A model generated the notes under the pieces. The model searched no databases, was not told where the DNA came from, and saw only the letters and a list, made by a program, of their open reading frames with translations. Shown piece after piece: positions 31,620 through 45,281 of a DNA stretch of 64,000 nucleotides (position 1 is the stretch's first letter; each line of letters begins with the position of its first letter). The stretch comes from Theodoxus fluviatilis. Its lineage: Eukaryota > Mollusca > Gastropoda > Cycloneritida > Neritidae. The stretch lies in contig JAWQFJ010000498.1 in assembly GCA_034096865.1 (NCBI GenBank), positions 118,501 to 182,500 on the forward strand. Direction: 5' to 3'. The position numbers and the translations under genes were made by a program.

Positions 31620-33170
31620 TGTCATATTAGCCCGAGTCCAATTTCCTGTCTTTCGTAACATGTGGTTTCCGAGTGTGAAGCCATCAAATAGCTCACTACG
31701 CTAGGCCAGTAAAGCGTAGGAATACATGACTGTGACGTTGCAATGAGAACGATGTGTTTCTAGGTCACTACACAGTTGCTGTTTTGTTTTCATTTATTAG
31801 GAAACATCAAGTTATGTTGATTTTAAAATTGTCCGCGAACATCGTTTCCGGTTTTGCTTGTTACGAAAGACTGTTCAAAAAAGGCGCGTACTCATTCTAG
31901 AATAAGAAAAGAAGGACTATTTTCTGTGTTCCATTACATCTTTCATGCGGATTGATATTAGAACGCAGTAGGTCCGGGTAAACAATATGGTTGGCGGGAT
32001 TTTCTTGTGGCGTTGTTTGGATTCCGGATCGTGTGGTCTTGTTACGAAAGACATGTTGTGTGCCATTAAACGCTTCAACAGGCGATTACGATAAGTTTGA
32101 TTGTGTTATGATTGAATTGGTGATTGATTTAGATTTACAATTTAATTTTTGTTGCATACAGTGTCAAATTCTTCACAGTTTATAGTTTATAATTTATAGT
32201 CAACCACCCGGGCCGTGATAGACTAGAGTACTCGGTGAGTCCTCGCGAACTGAGCAGCGCTTGTGCCGTGAAACGGCATGTTCAGGACGCGTAGCGATGC
32301 AAAGCGCTGCATGTGATTGGGCGCTTTGCAGCGCTGCGCCTCCTGAACAAGCCGCTGTTCAGGAGGGAAGCTTCGCGAGCGGTGCTGGACGATTCGCCCC
32401 AATTGCGATATTCGGAACGTCGTTTAGCTTCAGATTACACCCGAATCACGCAGACCGTTAAGGTGCATGGAGTACAGTATCGCCGAGCAAGACGTTTGTC
32501 ACAAAACGCAGATACATTAATGCGGCCGGATCTTAGCTAAACGACGTACACCCGTACACGCATGAGATCGCCTCCTGAACACGCTGAACTGAACTGATTT
32601 TATAAGTTTCTGCGTTACGCAAGACATATTTTACACCATTAAACGTAGGTAACTTATAGCTTAGAATTCCCTTGTTCCATGTTTTTATGTATTCAAGACC
32701 TTCTTTATACAGTAGAAAATGTGTTGGTTTTAAAGTAGAATCAAAACTGATCAGAAGAACGCAATTAAGATTTTTGTCGTTTGTTTGGTCTCCGTGTTAC
32801 AATAGACATCACTTTTTAAAAAATCAGAAATAGAATTATTGTATTAGAATTTTTAATTTGTCTTTGTGCTAGGTAATTATATTCAGCAATACACATTATT
32901 TCACTGTATGGTTGCATTTTCTTCTTTTTTTCCTTTGAGGTTAAAAAAAAACTTTTGTAAATGTTTACGACATGATTTGGTACATTCAAGTTAAACATCA
33001 TAGTACTGTATCAAAATATGTTGCATTGTCAAATTTTCTTGTGTATTTGCTGTTATTTAGTGAATGTTAAAAAGAATTGAATCATTTTGACAATTTTAAA
33101 CAGGACATTTGTTGTTTATTTATTGTCATTTGGTTTCCATGTTACAATAGACATTTCGCAGACTGGGCAC
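31620..33170. repeat. Diverged repeat region with TTACGAAAGAC/TTACAATAGACAT motifs
   Basis: Related segments recur: tttcgtaacatgtggtttcc near 31655, gttacgaaagactgtt near 31860, gttacgaaagacatgttgtg near 32041, cgttacgcaagacatatttt near 32613, gtgttacaatagacatcac near 32795 and catgttacaatagacatttc near 33140. Several are followed by ccattaaacg. I read this as an old, irregular repeat of several hundred bp; the unit is not clear. Confidence 0.5.
32339..32580. repeat. Foldback structure with nested inverted arms
   Basis: CCTCCTGAAC at 32339-32348, its complement GTTCAGGAGG at 32357-32366, and CCTCCTGAAC again at 32571-32580. Inside, ACGTCGTTTAGCT (32417-32429) pairs perfectly with AGCTAAACGACGT (32535-32547). 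It is GC-richer than its surroundings. Probably a MITE. Confidence 0.7.
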
Positions 33171-34047
33171 ATTCAACTATCTGCCACTTGAACACCAATC
33201 ACAAACTTATCTTCATATTTAGGTTTTATTGTCACTCAAACACAGTTTTTTCATATGCAATACAAAAATAAGCATTTCAGCTCATTTGGTTTTTTGCCAC
33301 TCATGTCACACAATTGGTCCCAGCTTTTTGGAAGGACCCATATAAAAGATGTCTAAAAGACCTGTAGTGGACATCTTTTTGGCAGACAGGAGTGTCGGAG
33401 GAATGCAGACTGAATGTAGAGTAGATGGTGAGGTACGGGCACCTGTAGCTCAGTTATCCCTGTGTATCTCCAGCTAGAGAAGGACAGGAAAAGATGGTTT
33501 CCTGTGAGTCTTTTCTGGACTCTCTTTTTCTGGAGTTGACCCTGCTTCATCCTGACATGGCAGCCTCCATGGAGAAGCACATGTACAGCTGCAGTGCTGT
33601 AAAGGCTTACAATGCAGCCTTTCAATGTCCTGATAGCACAGCAACTCTACCTCCGGGAATTGGTGCGGCCACATGAGCATTGAATGGCTTCCAGCAGCAC
33701 GCAGAGCTCCTAGGGAAAACCTGGCCTCTCTGAATGCAGGAGATAGCGCTTGAAATGTGCTCCGTTTACATCCAAGGGAGCGCACAATGCTAGAATGCTT
33801 CAGGTGAGGTCTCAAGACACACCTATTTGCATTACAAGGTGGACCTGGATAATGGTCAGCCGCTCCCTGGCTGTGCTACCTCTGTGGCTGTTCAATCCCC
33901 AACGGCGGTCGCAGGTAGTGTAGTACAACCTTGGATTACTTGGAACATGACTGTGAATCAAGCACCTAACAAATCATCATCATTGTCGTTATCATCACCA
34001 TCATCAAAACCACTATCATCATCTAAACCATCGTCATTAACATCATC

Positions 34048-34093
<46 letters not shown>

Positions 34094-34163
34094 TTATCAT
34101 CACATCATCAAAATAATTATCAAAAATCATCATTGTCATCATCACTAACTGGGTGCAATGCAG
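32600..34163. other. Intron with (ATC)n tract
   Basis: Mostly AT-rich sequence without coding signs. From 33964 to 34145 it is an ATC/ATCATCA repeat, which ends in actaactgggtgcaatgcag, a consensus-like branch site and acceptor for exon 11. Around 33790-33835 a plus frame reads GLKTHLFAL, reminiscent of LINE polymerase tails, but too short to call. Confidence 0.5.
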
Positions 34164-34316
34164 GACCACCGCAGCCAGGACCTGTACAGTGTGCGGATCA
34201 GGCTGGAGGACGGCACAGATGTGGCAGAGGCCATGTCCCTCCTGAACCACATCATTCTCCTGCATGACATGAAGAAATTTGAGCACCACAGCAACACCAT
34301 CCACACAGTCCTCAAG
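34164..34316 (+). CDS. Tudor protein exon 11
   Basis: Acceptor ggtgcaatgcag, donor CTCAAG|GTAAGA; phase 0 both sides. It encodes DHRSQDLYSVRIRLEDGTDV and AEAMSLLNHIILLHDMKKF, closing the third Tudor module. Confidence 0.92.
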
Positions 34317-34427
34317 GTAAGAACACCACCACCACTAAAACCACCAAGGGTATTTACCTTTATGTATGTCTCAGTCATGCTGCCTTTCTCCCCTCCATGC
34401 TGGCACTCTCGGTTTCCATAGTTATTC

Positions 34428-34650
34428 GCCTGTTGCTGATAGCGTAGGGAGACATGGTGAGTGTTCTTACCCCCAACCCATAGGGACCTTTTTCATGTAG
34501 GGAGTCTTTGCAAGGAAAACGGCATTTGGTCATTTCTAACATTGCACTCATTTCACATCCATGCAGCCATCAGTCAACCTGTCAAGTTATTTATTTAAAA
34601 AAATATTTCCTCTCGCTTTCTTTTCAGTTTCATCTTTTAGTTCGCCATCT
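34428..34650 (-). repeat. SINE-like repeat copy, inverted relative to 58200
   Basis: The reverse complement matches 58200-58440 nearly base for base over about 220 bp (shared ttgacaggttgactgatggc, gccgttttccttgcaaagac and the GGGTTGGGGGTAAGAACACT signature). A Helentron-like element has inserted directly at its end (34654). Confidence 0.8.
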
Positions 34651-34653
34651 TCA

Positions 34654-35451
34654 TTTTTGACTCACATGCGAAGCAAAAGTGAGTCTATGTACTCAGCCCA
34701 TCCGTCCGTCCGGGCGTAAAAAACTTAAACGTTGGATTTTTCTCGGAGACTATTAAGTCTATCAACACCAAATGTGGCATGATGGTGTATGATGACAAGG
34801 CCTCAAAAACATACATAGTGACTTGACCTTGCTTCAAGGTCAAGGTCACAGGAGCCATAAATGTGGTCTCAAAAACAGTCATTTTTCACATTTTCCCAAT
34901 TTTCTCCCACGTTATTGAGAATGGCAACCTTAGCTACAAGTGGTATATAGGTCAAAGCAAGCCCTATCTTTTGATACCAGTTTGGTTGACCTTGCTTCAA
35001 GGTCAAGGTCACAGGAGCTCTTCAAAGTTGGATTGTATACATATTTTGAAGTGACCTTGACCCTGAACTATGGAAGATAACTGTTTCAAACTTAATAATT
35101 ATGTGGGGCACATGTTATACTTTCATCATGAGACACATTTGTTCACATATCATCAAGGTCAAGGTCACTTTGACCCTTATGAAATGTGCCCAAAATGGGG
35201 TAGTGAACCACTAAAAGTGACTATATCTCATGGTAGAAAGTGCCAATAAGCACCATTGTGCTTCCTATGTCTTGAATGAACAGCTTTGTGTTGCATGACC
35301 TTGGTAGGAAAAATGTGTACAGCATTTCTTTGTGTATGATGTCATTGGTAGGTTTAGTTGTTTGACCTTGACCTTGAAGGTCACCTGAAGGTCAAGGTCA
35401 TATAAAGGTCAAGGTCAAGCATGTGAGTCGTATGGGCTTTGCCCTTCTTGT
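34654..35451 (+). mobile_element. Helentron/HINE-like element, copy 4
   Basis: Both ends are preserved. Compared with copy 2 it lacks about 40 bp around 35300 (one gaccttgaccttgggtcaag block). Confidence 0.8.
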
Positions 35452-35859
35452 GTTCTTGGTGTACCTGTCAAGTGATGACCTGTGGGAAGAGAGGTTAGAT
35501 CTCCACATGGCCTCTGAATGTATGATATTGGGTTTGAATGGGGAAATTGGAAAGCAAGCACACGAGTGCCCTGGGAGGCAAGGGGTTTGGTGTAGGAAAG
35601 ATGGATTGGGTGTTATGTAATATTTGGGGACATTCTGTTTTCTGGTGTGAGGAATGATGTGGCCACTGATCTATTGGGGAGAGTGGCAGCATTCTGTGAA
35701 AGGGAGTGAGAAACAGCATCAGCACTGGTCTCATGGTGGCTACATCAAGAGGGAGTGAGCACCTGTGTGGTGACAGCCTGTGCGCACGTGCAGTGGAGCA
35801 ACAGTTTGGTGCCACGTTGCAATTTATCTGCTGTCTGATTCACACCTTAGAGATGTTTG

Positions 35860-36452
35860 TACCTACTGTTGCTGCTGCTGCTGCTGTTGTTACTACTTCT
35901 ACTACTGCTGCTATTACTATTACTACTACTGCTGCTACTGCTGCTATCGTTACTCTTACTACTACTGCTGCTGCTATTACTATTACTACTACTGCTGCTA
36001 CTGCTGCTATCGTTACTCTTACTACTACTGCTGCTGCTATTACTATTACTACTACTGCTGCTACTGCTGCTATCGTTACTCTTACTACTACTGCTGCTGC
36101 TGCTGCAGCTGTAGCTGCCACCACTACTGCTGCTACTACTACCATCACTACTACTACTACCACCACTACTACTACTACCACCACCACTACTACTGCTACC
36201 ACCACTACTACTACTACCATCACCACTACTACTGCTACCACCACTACTACTATTACCACCACCACTACTACTGCTACCACCACTACTACTATTACCACCA
36301 CCACTACTACTGCTACCACCACTACTACTATTACCACCACCACTACTACTGCTACCACCACCACTACTGCTACCACCACCACTACTACTGCTACCACCAC
36401 TACTACTACCATCACCACTACCACCATCACTACTACTACCACTACTACTAGA
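35860..36452. repeat. Compound trinucleotide repeat (TAC/TGC/CAC)
   Basis: A 72-bp higher-order unit (ctactgctgctatcgttact..) appears three times at about 35900-36110, then CTA/CCA trinucleotides follow in CTACTACTACCACCA patterns to 36452. The long Thr, Ala, Val and Leu frames in it are by-products. Confidence 0.95.
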
Positions 36453-36619
36453 CTAGCACTCACCCTGATGAACATACCATAGCTAGCCTCAGATAGTGCA
36501 GCACACATTATTATGAGAATGCCACATAGTTTTCCATCCTGTGCAGTTTCAGCTCTGTATTAAAGCTGCTGTAAATAGCTTTGCTAGTGGCTCACTTTGA
36601 GTGACCTGAAGGTGCCTAG

Positions 36620-38273
36620 CACTTGATGGTGCACGATGGTGTCCAACTCTTGAACAGCTTGCTAGATGAAGCACTTGATGGTGCACGATGTGCCCAACTC
36701 TTGAACAGCTTGCTAGATGAAGCACTTGATGGTGCACGATGTGCCCAACTCTTGAACAGCTTGCTAGATGAAGCACTTGATGGTGCACGATGTGCCCAAC
36801 TCTTGAACAGCTTGCTAGATGAAGCACTTGATGGTGCACGATGGTGTCCAACTCTTGAACAGCTTGCTAGATGAAGCACTTGATGGTGCACGATGGTGTC
36901 TAACTCTTGAACAGCTTGCTAGATGAAGCACTTGATGGTGCACGATGTGCCCAACTCTTGAACAGCTTGCTAGATGAAGCACTTGATGGTGCACGATGTG
37001 CCCAACTCTTGAACAGCTTGCTAGATGAAGCACTTGATGGTGCACGATGGTGTCCAACTCTTGAACAGCTTGCTAGATGAAGCACTTGATGGTGCACGAT
37101 GGTGTCTAACTCTTGAACAGCTTGCTAGATGAAGCACTTGATGGTGCACGATGTGCCCAACTCTTGAACAGCTTGCTAGATGAAGCACTTGATGGTGCAC
37201 GATGTGCCCAACTCTTGAACAGCTTGCTAGATGAAGCACTTGATGGTGCACGATGGTGCCCAACTCTTGAACAGCTTGCTAGATGAAGCACTTGATGGTG
37301 CACGATGTGCCCAACTCTTGAACAGCTTGCTAGATGAAGCACTTGATGGTGCACGATGTGCCCAACTCTTGAACAGCTTGCTAGATGAAGCACTTGATGG
37401 TGCACGATGGTGCCCAACTCTTGAACAGCTTGCTAGATGAAGCACTTGATGGTGCACGATGGTGCCCAACTCTTGAACAGCTTGCTAGATGAAGCACTTG
37501 ATGGTGCACGATGGTGCCCAACTCTTGAACAGCTTGCTAGATGAAGCACTTGATGGTGCACGATGGTGCCCAACTCTTGAACAGCTTGCTAGATGAAGCA
37601 CTTGATGGTGCACGATGGTGCCCAACTCTTGAACAGCTTGCTAGATGAAGCACTTGATGGTGCACGATGGTGCCCAACTCTTGAACAGCTTGCTAGATGA
37701 AGCACTTGATGGTGCACGATGGTGCCCAACTCTTGAACAGCTTGCTAGATGAAGCACTTGATGGTGCACGATGGTGCCCAACTCTTGAACAGCTTGCTAG
37801 ATGAAGCACTTGATGGTGCACGATGGTGCCCAACTCTTGAACAGCTTGCTAGATGAAGCACTTGATGGTGCACGATGGTGCCCAACTCTTGAACAGCTTG
37901 CTAGATGAAGCACTTGATGGTGCACGATGGTGCCCAACTCTTGAACAGCTTGCTAGATGAAGCACTTGATGGTGCACGATGGTGCCCAACTCTTGAACAG
38001 CTTGCTAGATGAAGCACTTGATGGTGCACGATGGTGCCCAACTCTTGAACAGCTTGCTAGATGAAGCACTTGATGGTGCACGATGGTGCCCAACTCTTGA
38101 ACAGCTTGCTAGATGAAGCACTTGATGGTGCACGATGGTGTCTAACTCTTGAACAGCTTGCTAGATGAAGCACTTGATGGTGCACGATGGTGTCTAACTC
38201 TTGAACAGCTTGCTAGATGAAGCACTTGATGGTGCACGATGGTGTCTAACTCTTGAACAGCTTGCTAGATGAA
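36620..38273 (+). repeat. 52-bp minisatellite, ~32 copies
   Basis: Unit caactcttgaacagcttgct + agatgaagcacttgatggtg + cacgatggtgcc. Early copies mix a 51-bp form (gatgtgccc) and variants ggtgtccaac and ggtgtctaac in a repeating order; copies after 37400 are almost uniform, and the last three again carry the gtgtctaac variant. The stretch is intronic. Confidence 0.96.
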
Positions 38274-39120
38274 GAACCATCGAGCGCTCAATAGTCCACT
38301 GCAAATGGGTGACAAGTGTAAATACAAAATGGCTGCTTTTGAAGAATGGAAGGAAATCGCCATTAAAAAATGAACATAGCGGCACACATTTCCACCAGTG
38401 ATTAACATTCGATCTCTGTGAGAAGTTACAAGAAGTTAGGCTGATGTTCTTTCCTTTTTTTGAAGAATAACTGCTCTGAAGGTAACTCTGTAGCTTACAA
38501 TGTACAATAGCCTTTAGTTTGTTGTGAAATGTGCTTACACTGTAAGTCAGTATTTTTGTTTTGACATGATTTTCTGTTCGAGCGGTGCTGAGCCATGATG
38601 CGCAGCTGCAGCATGATATATCTTATCCACTTCCTCAAGGAACCACCAGTCTGCAGCTGCTGGTTTGCTCATTTGGTTGAGAAGTGCCCTCATAAACACT
38701 CCACAACAATGAGAATGTATTGTGGAGTCCATCTTCGTTGGTGCTTGGTCTAGTTGTCGTTAAAGAGTGACAATTTTGGCTTGTGGAGCACTGGATGGAG
38801 CACTCGGTGTCTTGATCAAGCTAAGGAGGACAGAAATAAAGGGCTGTGAGATGCAGACAAGGACCAAAAACTTGCCACCATGTGTACACCATTTTGTCTA
38901 CTTCAGTGCACCATGAGGTGGCGTCAGGCTGACTGCTCTGTGTGGAATGGGGAGAGTGCTGGTGCTGACCAGGCCCATCATTTGTCAGTCTTTGGGTCCC
39001 TGTCGGGGATGGGTCAAGTCGTCCAGTGATCAGCCATAGGGGAAGGCAGTTTGGTCCCCAGCTACGGGGCATGTCACTACATTCAACTCATGCCTTTGAA
39101 CCCTGACCATTATGCCACAG
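38274..39120. other. Intron, nothing recognised
   Basis: No domain or repeat found; the last bases ccattatgccacag form the acceptor of exon 12. Confidence 0.4.
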
Positions 39121-39207
39121 GTGGCCAATCCCTACCCAGACTTGGTGCTGATGCCTGTGGGCCAGTACTTCCCTGGTATCATCACCAACGTGGACCTGCC
39201 CAACGTG
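39121..39207 (+). CDS. Tudor protein exon 12
   Basis: Phase 0 both sides; donor AACGTG|GTAAGT. It encodes VANPYPDLVLMPVGQYFPGI and ITNVDLPNV, the opening strand of the last Tudor module. Confidence 0.9.
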
Positions 39208-39352
39208 GTAAGTACAGTCTCAAAGTACAGTCTCACTCCACCTGTCCTGGCTTGCCACTTATGTGCAGTGTGTGCTGCAATTAGCATCTGTCTACTCTGA
39301 TTGGCTGCCTAGTGTTATCCATTCCTGACGTTGCATGGCATGCTGATGACAG

Positions 39353-39515
39353 GTGTACGTGCAACACCAACCCCAGAGTCTAGAGGGGCTGGAGGGGGAG
39401 AAGTTGGCTCTGGCCCAGACCATCAATCGCAACTTGGAGGGGCTTCTGCAGCTGGCTGCCAGCATCAACCACAGTGCACCCCAGGCCCCCTTCTTCCAGC
39501 ATCCCCCTTTGCCGG
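39353..39515 (+). CDS. Tudor protein exon 13
   Basis: Acceptor catgctgatgacag, donor GCCGG|GTAAGC; in phase 0, out phase 1. It encodes VYVQHQPQSLEGLEGEKLAL and a helix-like stretch AQTINRNLEGLLQLAASIN before PPLPG. The preceding intron is only 145 bp. Confidence 0.92.
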
Positions 39516-39773
39516 GTAAGCCCTCTCTCCTCCTTCCAGCAACACACACAACCTCCATCCCCTCCTCACTTGTCATCCCACAATCCCCCACCACAGTTAT
39601 CCCCAACCTGCCACAACCCCCTCCCAGCCTCTTAGCCCCCTACTCCCCTAACCCCAGCCCCCTCCCAATGTGCCACTCCCCTTTTCCACCCTCCTTATAA
39701 ACTCTTCCTTTTGTATTCCTCAATAAGTCTGCCCTTTCCCATTTACCAAGTATCTCCACTCAGTAAATATCCA

Positions 39774-41305
<1,532 letters not shown>

Positions 41306-41544
41306 TATCCATGCCGTTGTTTAGAATGTTGAGGTAGAGATGTGAGCCTTGGTCGTTGCAATTTCTTGCACTCAGTTTCACTGACTGTAGACTTGTGTGT
41401 GTGTGTGTGTGTTTTCATATTAGCCATTACTTGAAATCTGGACTTCCTTTGCTCATGACAAACCTCTGATTACCAAGCAATGGATTATGGATTCCTTCTT
41501 TTGCAAATAGTGGGACAGTTGGGGGGTGGCAATGATTTTATTGG

Positions 41545-41547
<3 letters not shown>

Positions 41548-41615
<68 letters not shown>

Positions 41616-41616
41616 T
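41548..41616 (+). repeat. (GT)n microsatellite
   Basis: About 33 GT units with a single TAT interruption near the end. Confidence 0.97.
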
Positions 41617-41692
41617 TCCCAGATTCTGTTGCATGAAGACACTTTTCATCCCCCTTTTTAAAATGCAGATGTGCCTTTTTTCATCCCCGACC

Positions 41693-41985
41693 TTTTTGAC
41701 ACACATGCGAAGCAAAAGTGAGTCTATGTACTCACCCATGTCGTCCGTCCGGGTGTCCTGTCGTCCGTAAAAAAACTTTTACGTTGGATTTTTCTCAGAG
41801 ACTATTAAGTCTATCAACACCCAATTTGGCATGATGGTGTATGATAACAAGGCGTCAAAAAACATACATAGCGACTTGACCTTGCTTCAAGGTCAAGGTC
41901 GCAGGGGCCGTAAATGTTGTCTAAAAAACAGCCATTTTTCACATCCTCTCAGCATGTGAGTCGTGTGGGCTTTGCCCTTCTTGTT
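41693..41985 (+). mobile_element. Helentron/HINE-like element, copy 5 (internally deleted)
   Basis: Both termini are present (TTTTTGACACACATGCGAAG .. GGGCTTTGCCCTTCTTGTT), but about 550 bp of the body is missing; the sequence jumps from tttttcacatcctctc to agcatgtgagtcg. Retained ends with a missing body are typical of short derivatives. Confidence 0.8.
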
Positions 41986-42117
41986 CTCAGACAGGATGAT
42001 GAAAGGCTGTATTGCTTTCTGCAGACTGGGTGTATATGTAACATAAGCTTGAAGGAAGTTGAGCTTGCAGGAAGTCGAGCTTGGAGAGTTTAGTGCAGCA
42101 AAGTGTTGCTGTTGCAG

Positions 42118-42253
42118 GCCAACAGTGCTGTGCCCAGTTTTCCCTAGACAAGTGCTGGTACCGCGGACTGGTGGTTGAATCGGTGCTCAAGGGCAAAGCC
42201 TTCCTGGTGCTCTACGTGGACTACGGCAACTCTGAGGTGGTGACCCCAGACAG
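42118..42253 (+). CDS. Tudor protein exon 14 (canonical Tudor core)
   Basis: Acceptor gtgttgctgttgcag, donor GACAG|GTATGC; in phase 1, out phase 2. It encodes QQCCAQFSLDKCWYRGLVVE and FLVLYVDYGNSEVVTPDR. The aromatic residues and the Asn of DYGN needed for a methylarginine cage are all present, so this is the module most likely to bind PIWI tails. Confidence 0.95.
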
Positions 42254-42299
42254 GTATGCACTTCTTGTGCTGTCAGCTTTTCAGTGGCCTGGACTCCTG

Positions 42300-42912
42300 C
42301 CTGGACGTGTCCCGAGTTCTCATGTCTTGCTCATGTCTTGTCATGCCTTGTCATGCCTTGAGTTCTCATGTCATGCTCATGTCTTGTCATGTCTTGTCAT
42401 GCCTTGCTCATGTCTTGTCATGTCTTGTCATGTCATGCTCATGTCTTGTCATGCCTTGCTCATGTCTTGTCATGTCTTGTCATGCCGTGCTCATGTCTAG
42501 ACATGCCTTGAGTTGTCATGCCATATGTATGTCTGGACATGTCTTGTGTTGCCATGCCATGCTCATATCTAGACATGTCTCGTCATGCTGTGCTTATGTC
42601 TAGACATGCCTTGAGTTGTCATGTCATGTGTATGTCTGGACATGTCTTGTGTTGCCATGCCATGCTCATATCTGGACATGTCTCGTCATGCTATGCTCGT
42701 GTCTAGACATGTCTAGAGTTGTCATGCCATATGTATTTCTGGACATGTCTTGAGTTGTCATGCCATGCTCATGTCTAGACATGTCTTGTCATGCCATGCT
42801 CATGTCTAGACATGCCTTGAGTTATCATGCTATGTCTAGACGTGTCCTGAGGTAACATGACATGCTCATATGTAGATATGTCTTCAGTTGTCATGCCATG
42901 CTCATGTCTGAA
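42300..42912 (+). repeat. Irregular CATG-rich repeat array
   Basis: Starting 47 bp after exon 14, irregular units built from catgtcttgtcatg, tcatgccatgctcatgtc and tctagacatgtc. CATG recurs every 5-15 bp. It is not a simple tandem; nested units of about 60-120 bp are apparent. Confidence 0.85.
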
Positions 42913-42994
42913 TGGCACATGAGATGTTTATATATTTTTTTTCTCTAAATGGATTGCATTGTTTCTGTTTAGTAGGCATTCACTGAGTGACAGA

Positions 42995-43837
42995 TTTTTG
43001 ACTCGCATGCGAAGCAAAAGTGAGTCTATGTACTCACCCGTGTCGTCCGTCCGTCCGGGCGTAAAAAAACTTAAACGTTGGATTTTTCTCGGAGACTATT
43101 AAGTCTATCAACACCAAATGTGGCATGATGGTGTATGATGACAAGGCCTCTAAAACCATACATGGTGACTTGACCTTGCTTCAAGGTCAAGGTCACAGGA
43201 GCCATAAATGTGGTCTCAAAAACAGTCATTTTTCACATTTTCCCAATTTTCTCCCACGTTATTGAGAATGGCGACCTTAGCTACAAGTGGTATATAGGGC
43301 AAAGTAATCCCTATCTTTTGATACCAGTTTGGTTGACCTTGCTTCAAGGTCAAGGTCACAGGAGGTCTTCAAAGTTGGATTGTATACCTATTTTGAAGTG
43401 ACCTTGACCCTGAACTATGGAAGATAACTCTTTCAAACTTAATAATTATGTGGGGCACATGTTATACTTTCATCATGAGACACATTTGGTCACATATCAT
43501 CAAGGTCAAGGTCACTTTGACCCTTATGAAATGTGACCAAAATGGGGTAGTGAACCACTAAGAGTGACCATATCTCATGGTAGAAAGTGCCAATAAGCAC
43601 CATTGTGCTTCCTATGTCTTGAATTAAGAGCTTTGTGTTGCATGACCTTGGATGACCTTGACCTTGGGTCAAGGTCACATGTATTTTGGTAGGAAAAATG
43701 TGTAAAGCATTTCTTAGTGTATGATGTCATTGGTAGGTTTAGTTGTTTGACCTTGACCTTGAAGGTCACCTGAAGGTCAAGGTCATATAAAGGTCAAGGT
43801 CAAGCATGTGAGTCGTATGGGCTTTGCCCTTCTTGTT
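42995..43837 (+). mobile_element. Helentron/HINE-like element, copy 6
   Basis: Full-length, beginning TTTTTGACTCGCATGCGAAG and ending with the GGGCTTTGCCC hairpin and TTCTTGTT. Confidence 0.8.
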
Positions 43838-43870
43838 ACTGAGTTTGAATAGTATTAATTACTCCTTTAA

Positions 43871-44100
43871 TCCATTATGACCAGATCATGCAGATGCTAT
43901 GCGCGCGTTACATCTCCCTTTCTGACCAGATGCTACGCAGACGTAGCTTTTGACAGTGGTGTACTTCTTGTTACTAGGAAGTGTAGAAGTGAAGAAAAAA
44001 AATTTTTATGAGTGTTCTTGACTTTGTGTTTTTTCCTTTTTAAAAAAATCCTCAGGTTTTAGGAAGCCTGTTTTCATCACAATCTGTAGGTCATAATGGG
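43871..44100. mobile_element. Short piggyBac-type MITE
   Basis: TTAA at 43867-43870 and 44101-44104; ends TCCATTATGACC at the left and CCCATTATGACC (reverse complement) at the right. 230 bp, non-coding. Confidence 0.8.
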
Positions 44101-44159
44101 TTAATGCTGTTTGCTTGTAAAGTATTGGTGAAATGGAGAAGTAGTTAAAATTCAGCTGT

Positions 44160-44325
44160 GGGTTGGGGTGGGCGTAGACCCTCTGTGTCTCTCTTGCAGT
44201 TCACAAAAGGCAAAAAGCTGTGGACATTGAGATTTTTTTGTACTCTAAGCAGCCTTTGGTGTGTATAGTCATTGGCGAAAAATAGCCTACAAAAGCTGAG
44301 AGGCAGTAAACATTCATTCATTGTC
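44160..44325 (+). repeat. SINE-like repeat, degenerate copy
   Basis: gggttggggtgggcgtagac, ctgtgtctc and atagcctacaaaagctgaga followed by aacattcattcattg preserve the order of family motifs but with many changes. Confidence 0.45.
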
Positions 44326-44464
44326 ATAGAGAAGGCTTTAGTTGCAACTCCTGTGTGAGTGTTGTCAGCCTTTTCAGCTCCTTGTTTCATGAGTTGTCAC
44401 ATAAAGGTAAGGAATAACAGCTTGGCCCTTTTGAGTTTGGGTAACCTGGAGTAGCTTTTGATAA

Positions 44465-44823
44465 CCAGTTATACACACATACACAAACATGCATGTATGG
44501 ATGAACATTTACATGCACACACACTCATGCACATTCATGCATGCACACTCACAGTACTCAAACATGCACATGCACACGCACCATAAACACACTTATGTAT
44601 GATGGTGTGCACACACACTCGTACTTAAAACACTCAAACATGCATATGCACAAGTATCACAAGCACACACTTATGTATGATGGTGTGCATGATACACTCG
44701 TATACTCAAGCATGCATGCACCCCTGTACACACACACACCACATACAATCAATCACACATGCACGCACACACACTTACCTGCACATATATCACAAATACA
44801 CACACACACATAACCACACCCAC

Positions 44824-44885
<62 letters not shown>

Positions 44886-44894
44886 TCTCTCTCC

Positions 44895-44944
<50 letters not shown>

Positions 44945-44950
44945 CTCCCT

Positions 44951-45022
<72 letters not shown>
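44465..45022 (+). repeat. (CA)-rich then (CT)n microsatellites
   Basis: An interrupted CACA/CATGCA region to about 44828, then two pure CT tracts separated by ctccccctccct and gtgtgtctccctccct. Confidence 0.95.
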
Positions 45023-45025
<3 letters not shown>

Positions 45026-45124
45026 CACACATCCCCCACCCCCAGCAGAACTGCAGAACTGACAAGACATATCAGTATGTGTTTGCAGTGAAAGCACTCA
45101 ACTGTGTGTTGTTTCTGACTGCAG

Positions 45125-45281
45125 ACTGAGGGTGATGCCCAGACAGTACCAGGATCTGCCCCCCCAGGCCTTCCGATGCCGGTTGCATGGCTTGACCCCC
45201 CCTGGGGCTGTGTGGAGCTCTGCAGCCCTGGATGCCATGGTGTCTACCCTGGTCAACACCCCCCTGTCTATCTGCATCACA
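45125..45281 (+). CDS. Tudor protein exon 15
   Basis: Acceptor gtttctgactgcag, donor ATCACA|GTAGGT; in phase 2, out phase 0. It encodes LRVMPRQYQDLPPQAFRCRL, then WSSAALDAMVSTLVNTPLSI. Its last 45 bases and donor are repeated downstream many times; the first donor is used in this model because it joins exon 16 in frame. Confidence 0.88.

Noticed and set aside
33474..33840. Possible LINE polymerase tail (GLKTHLFAL) and a minus frame
   Set aside because: Too short, with stops nearby and no polymerase motif.
35706..36508. Poly-Thr, poly-Val or poly-Leu proteins
   Set aside because: Trinucleotide repeat translated in all frames.
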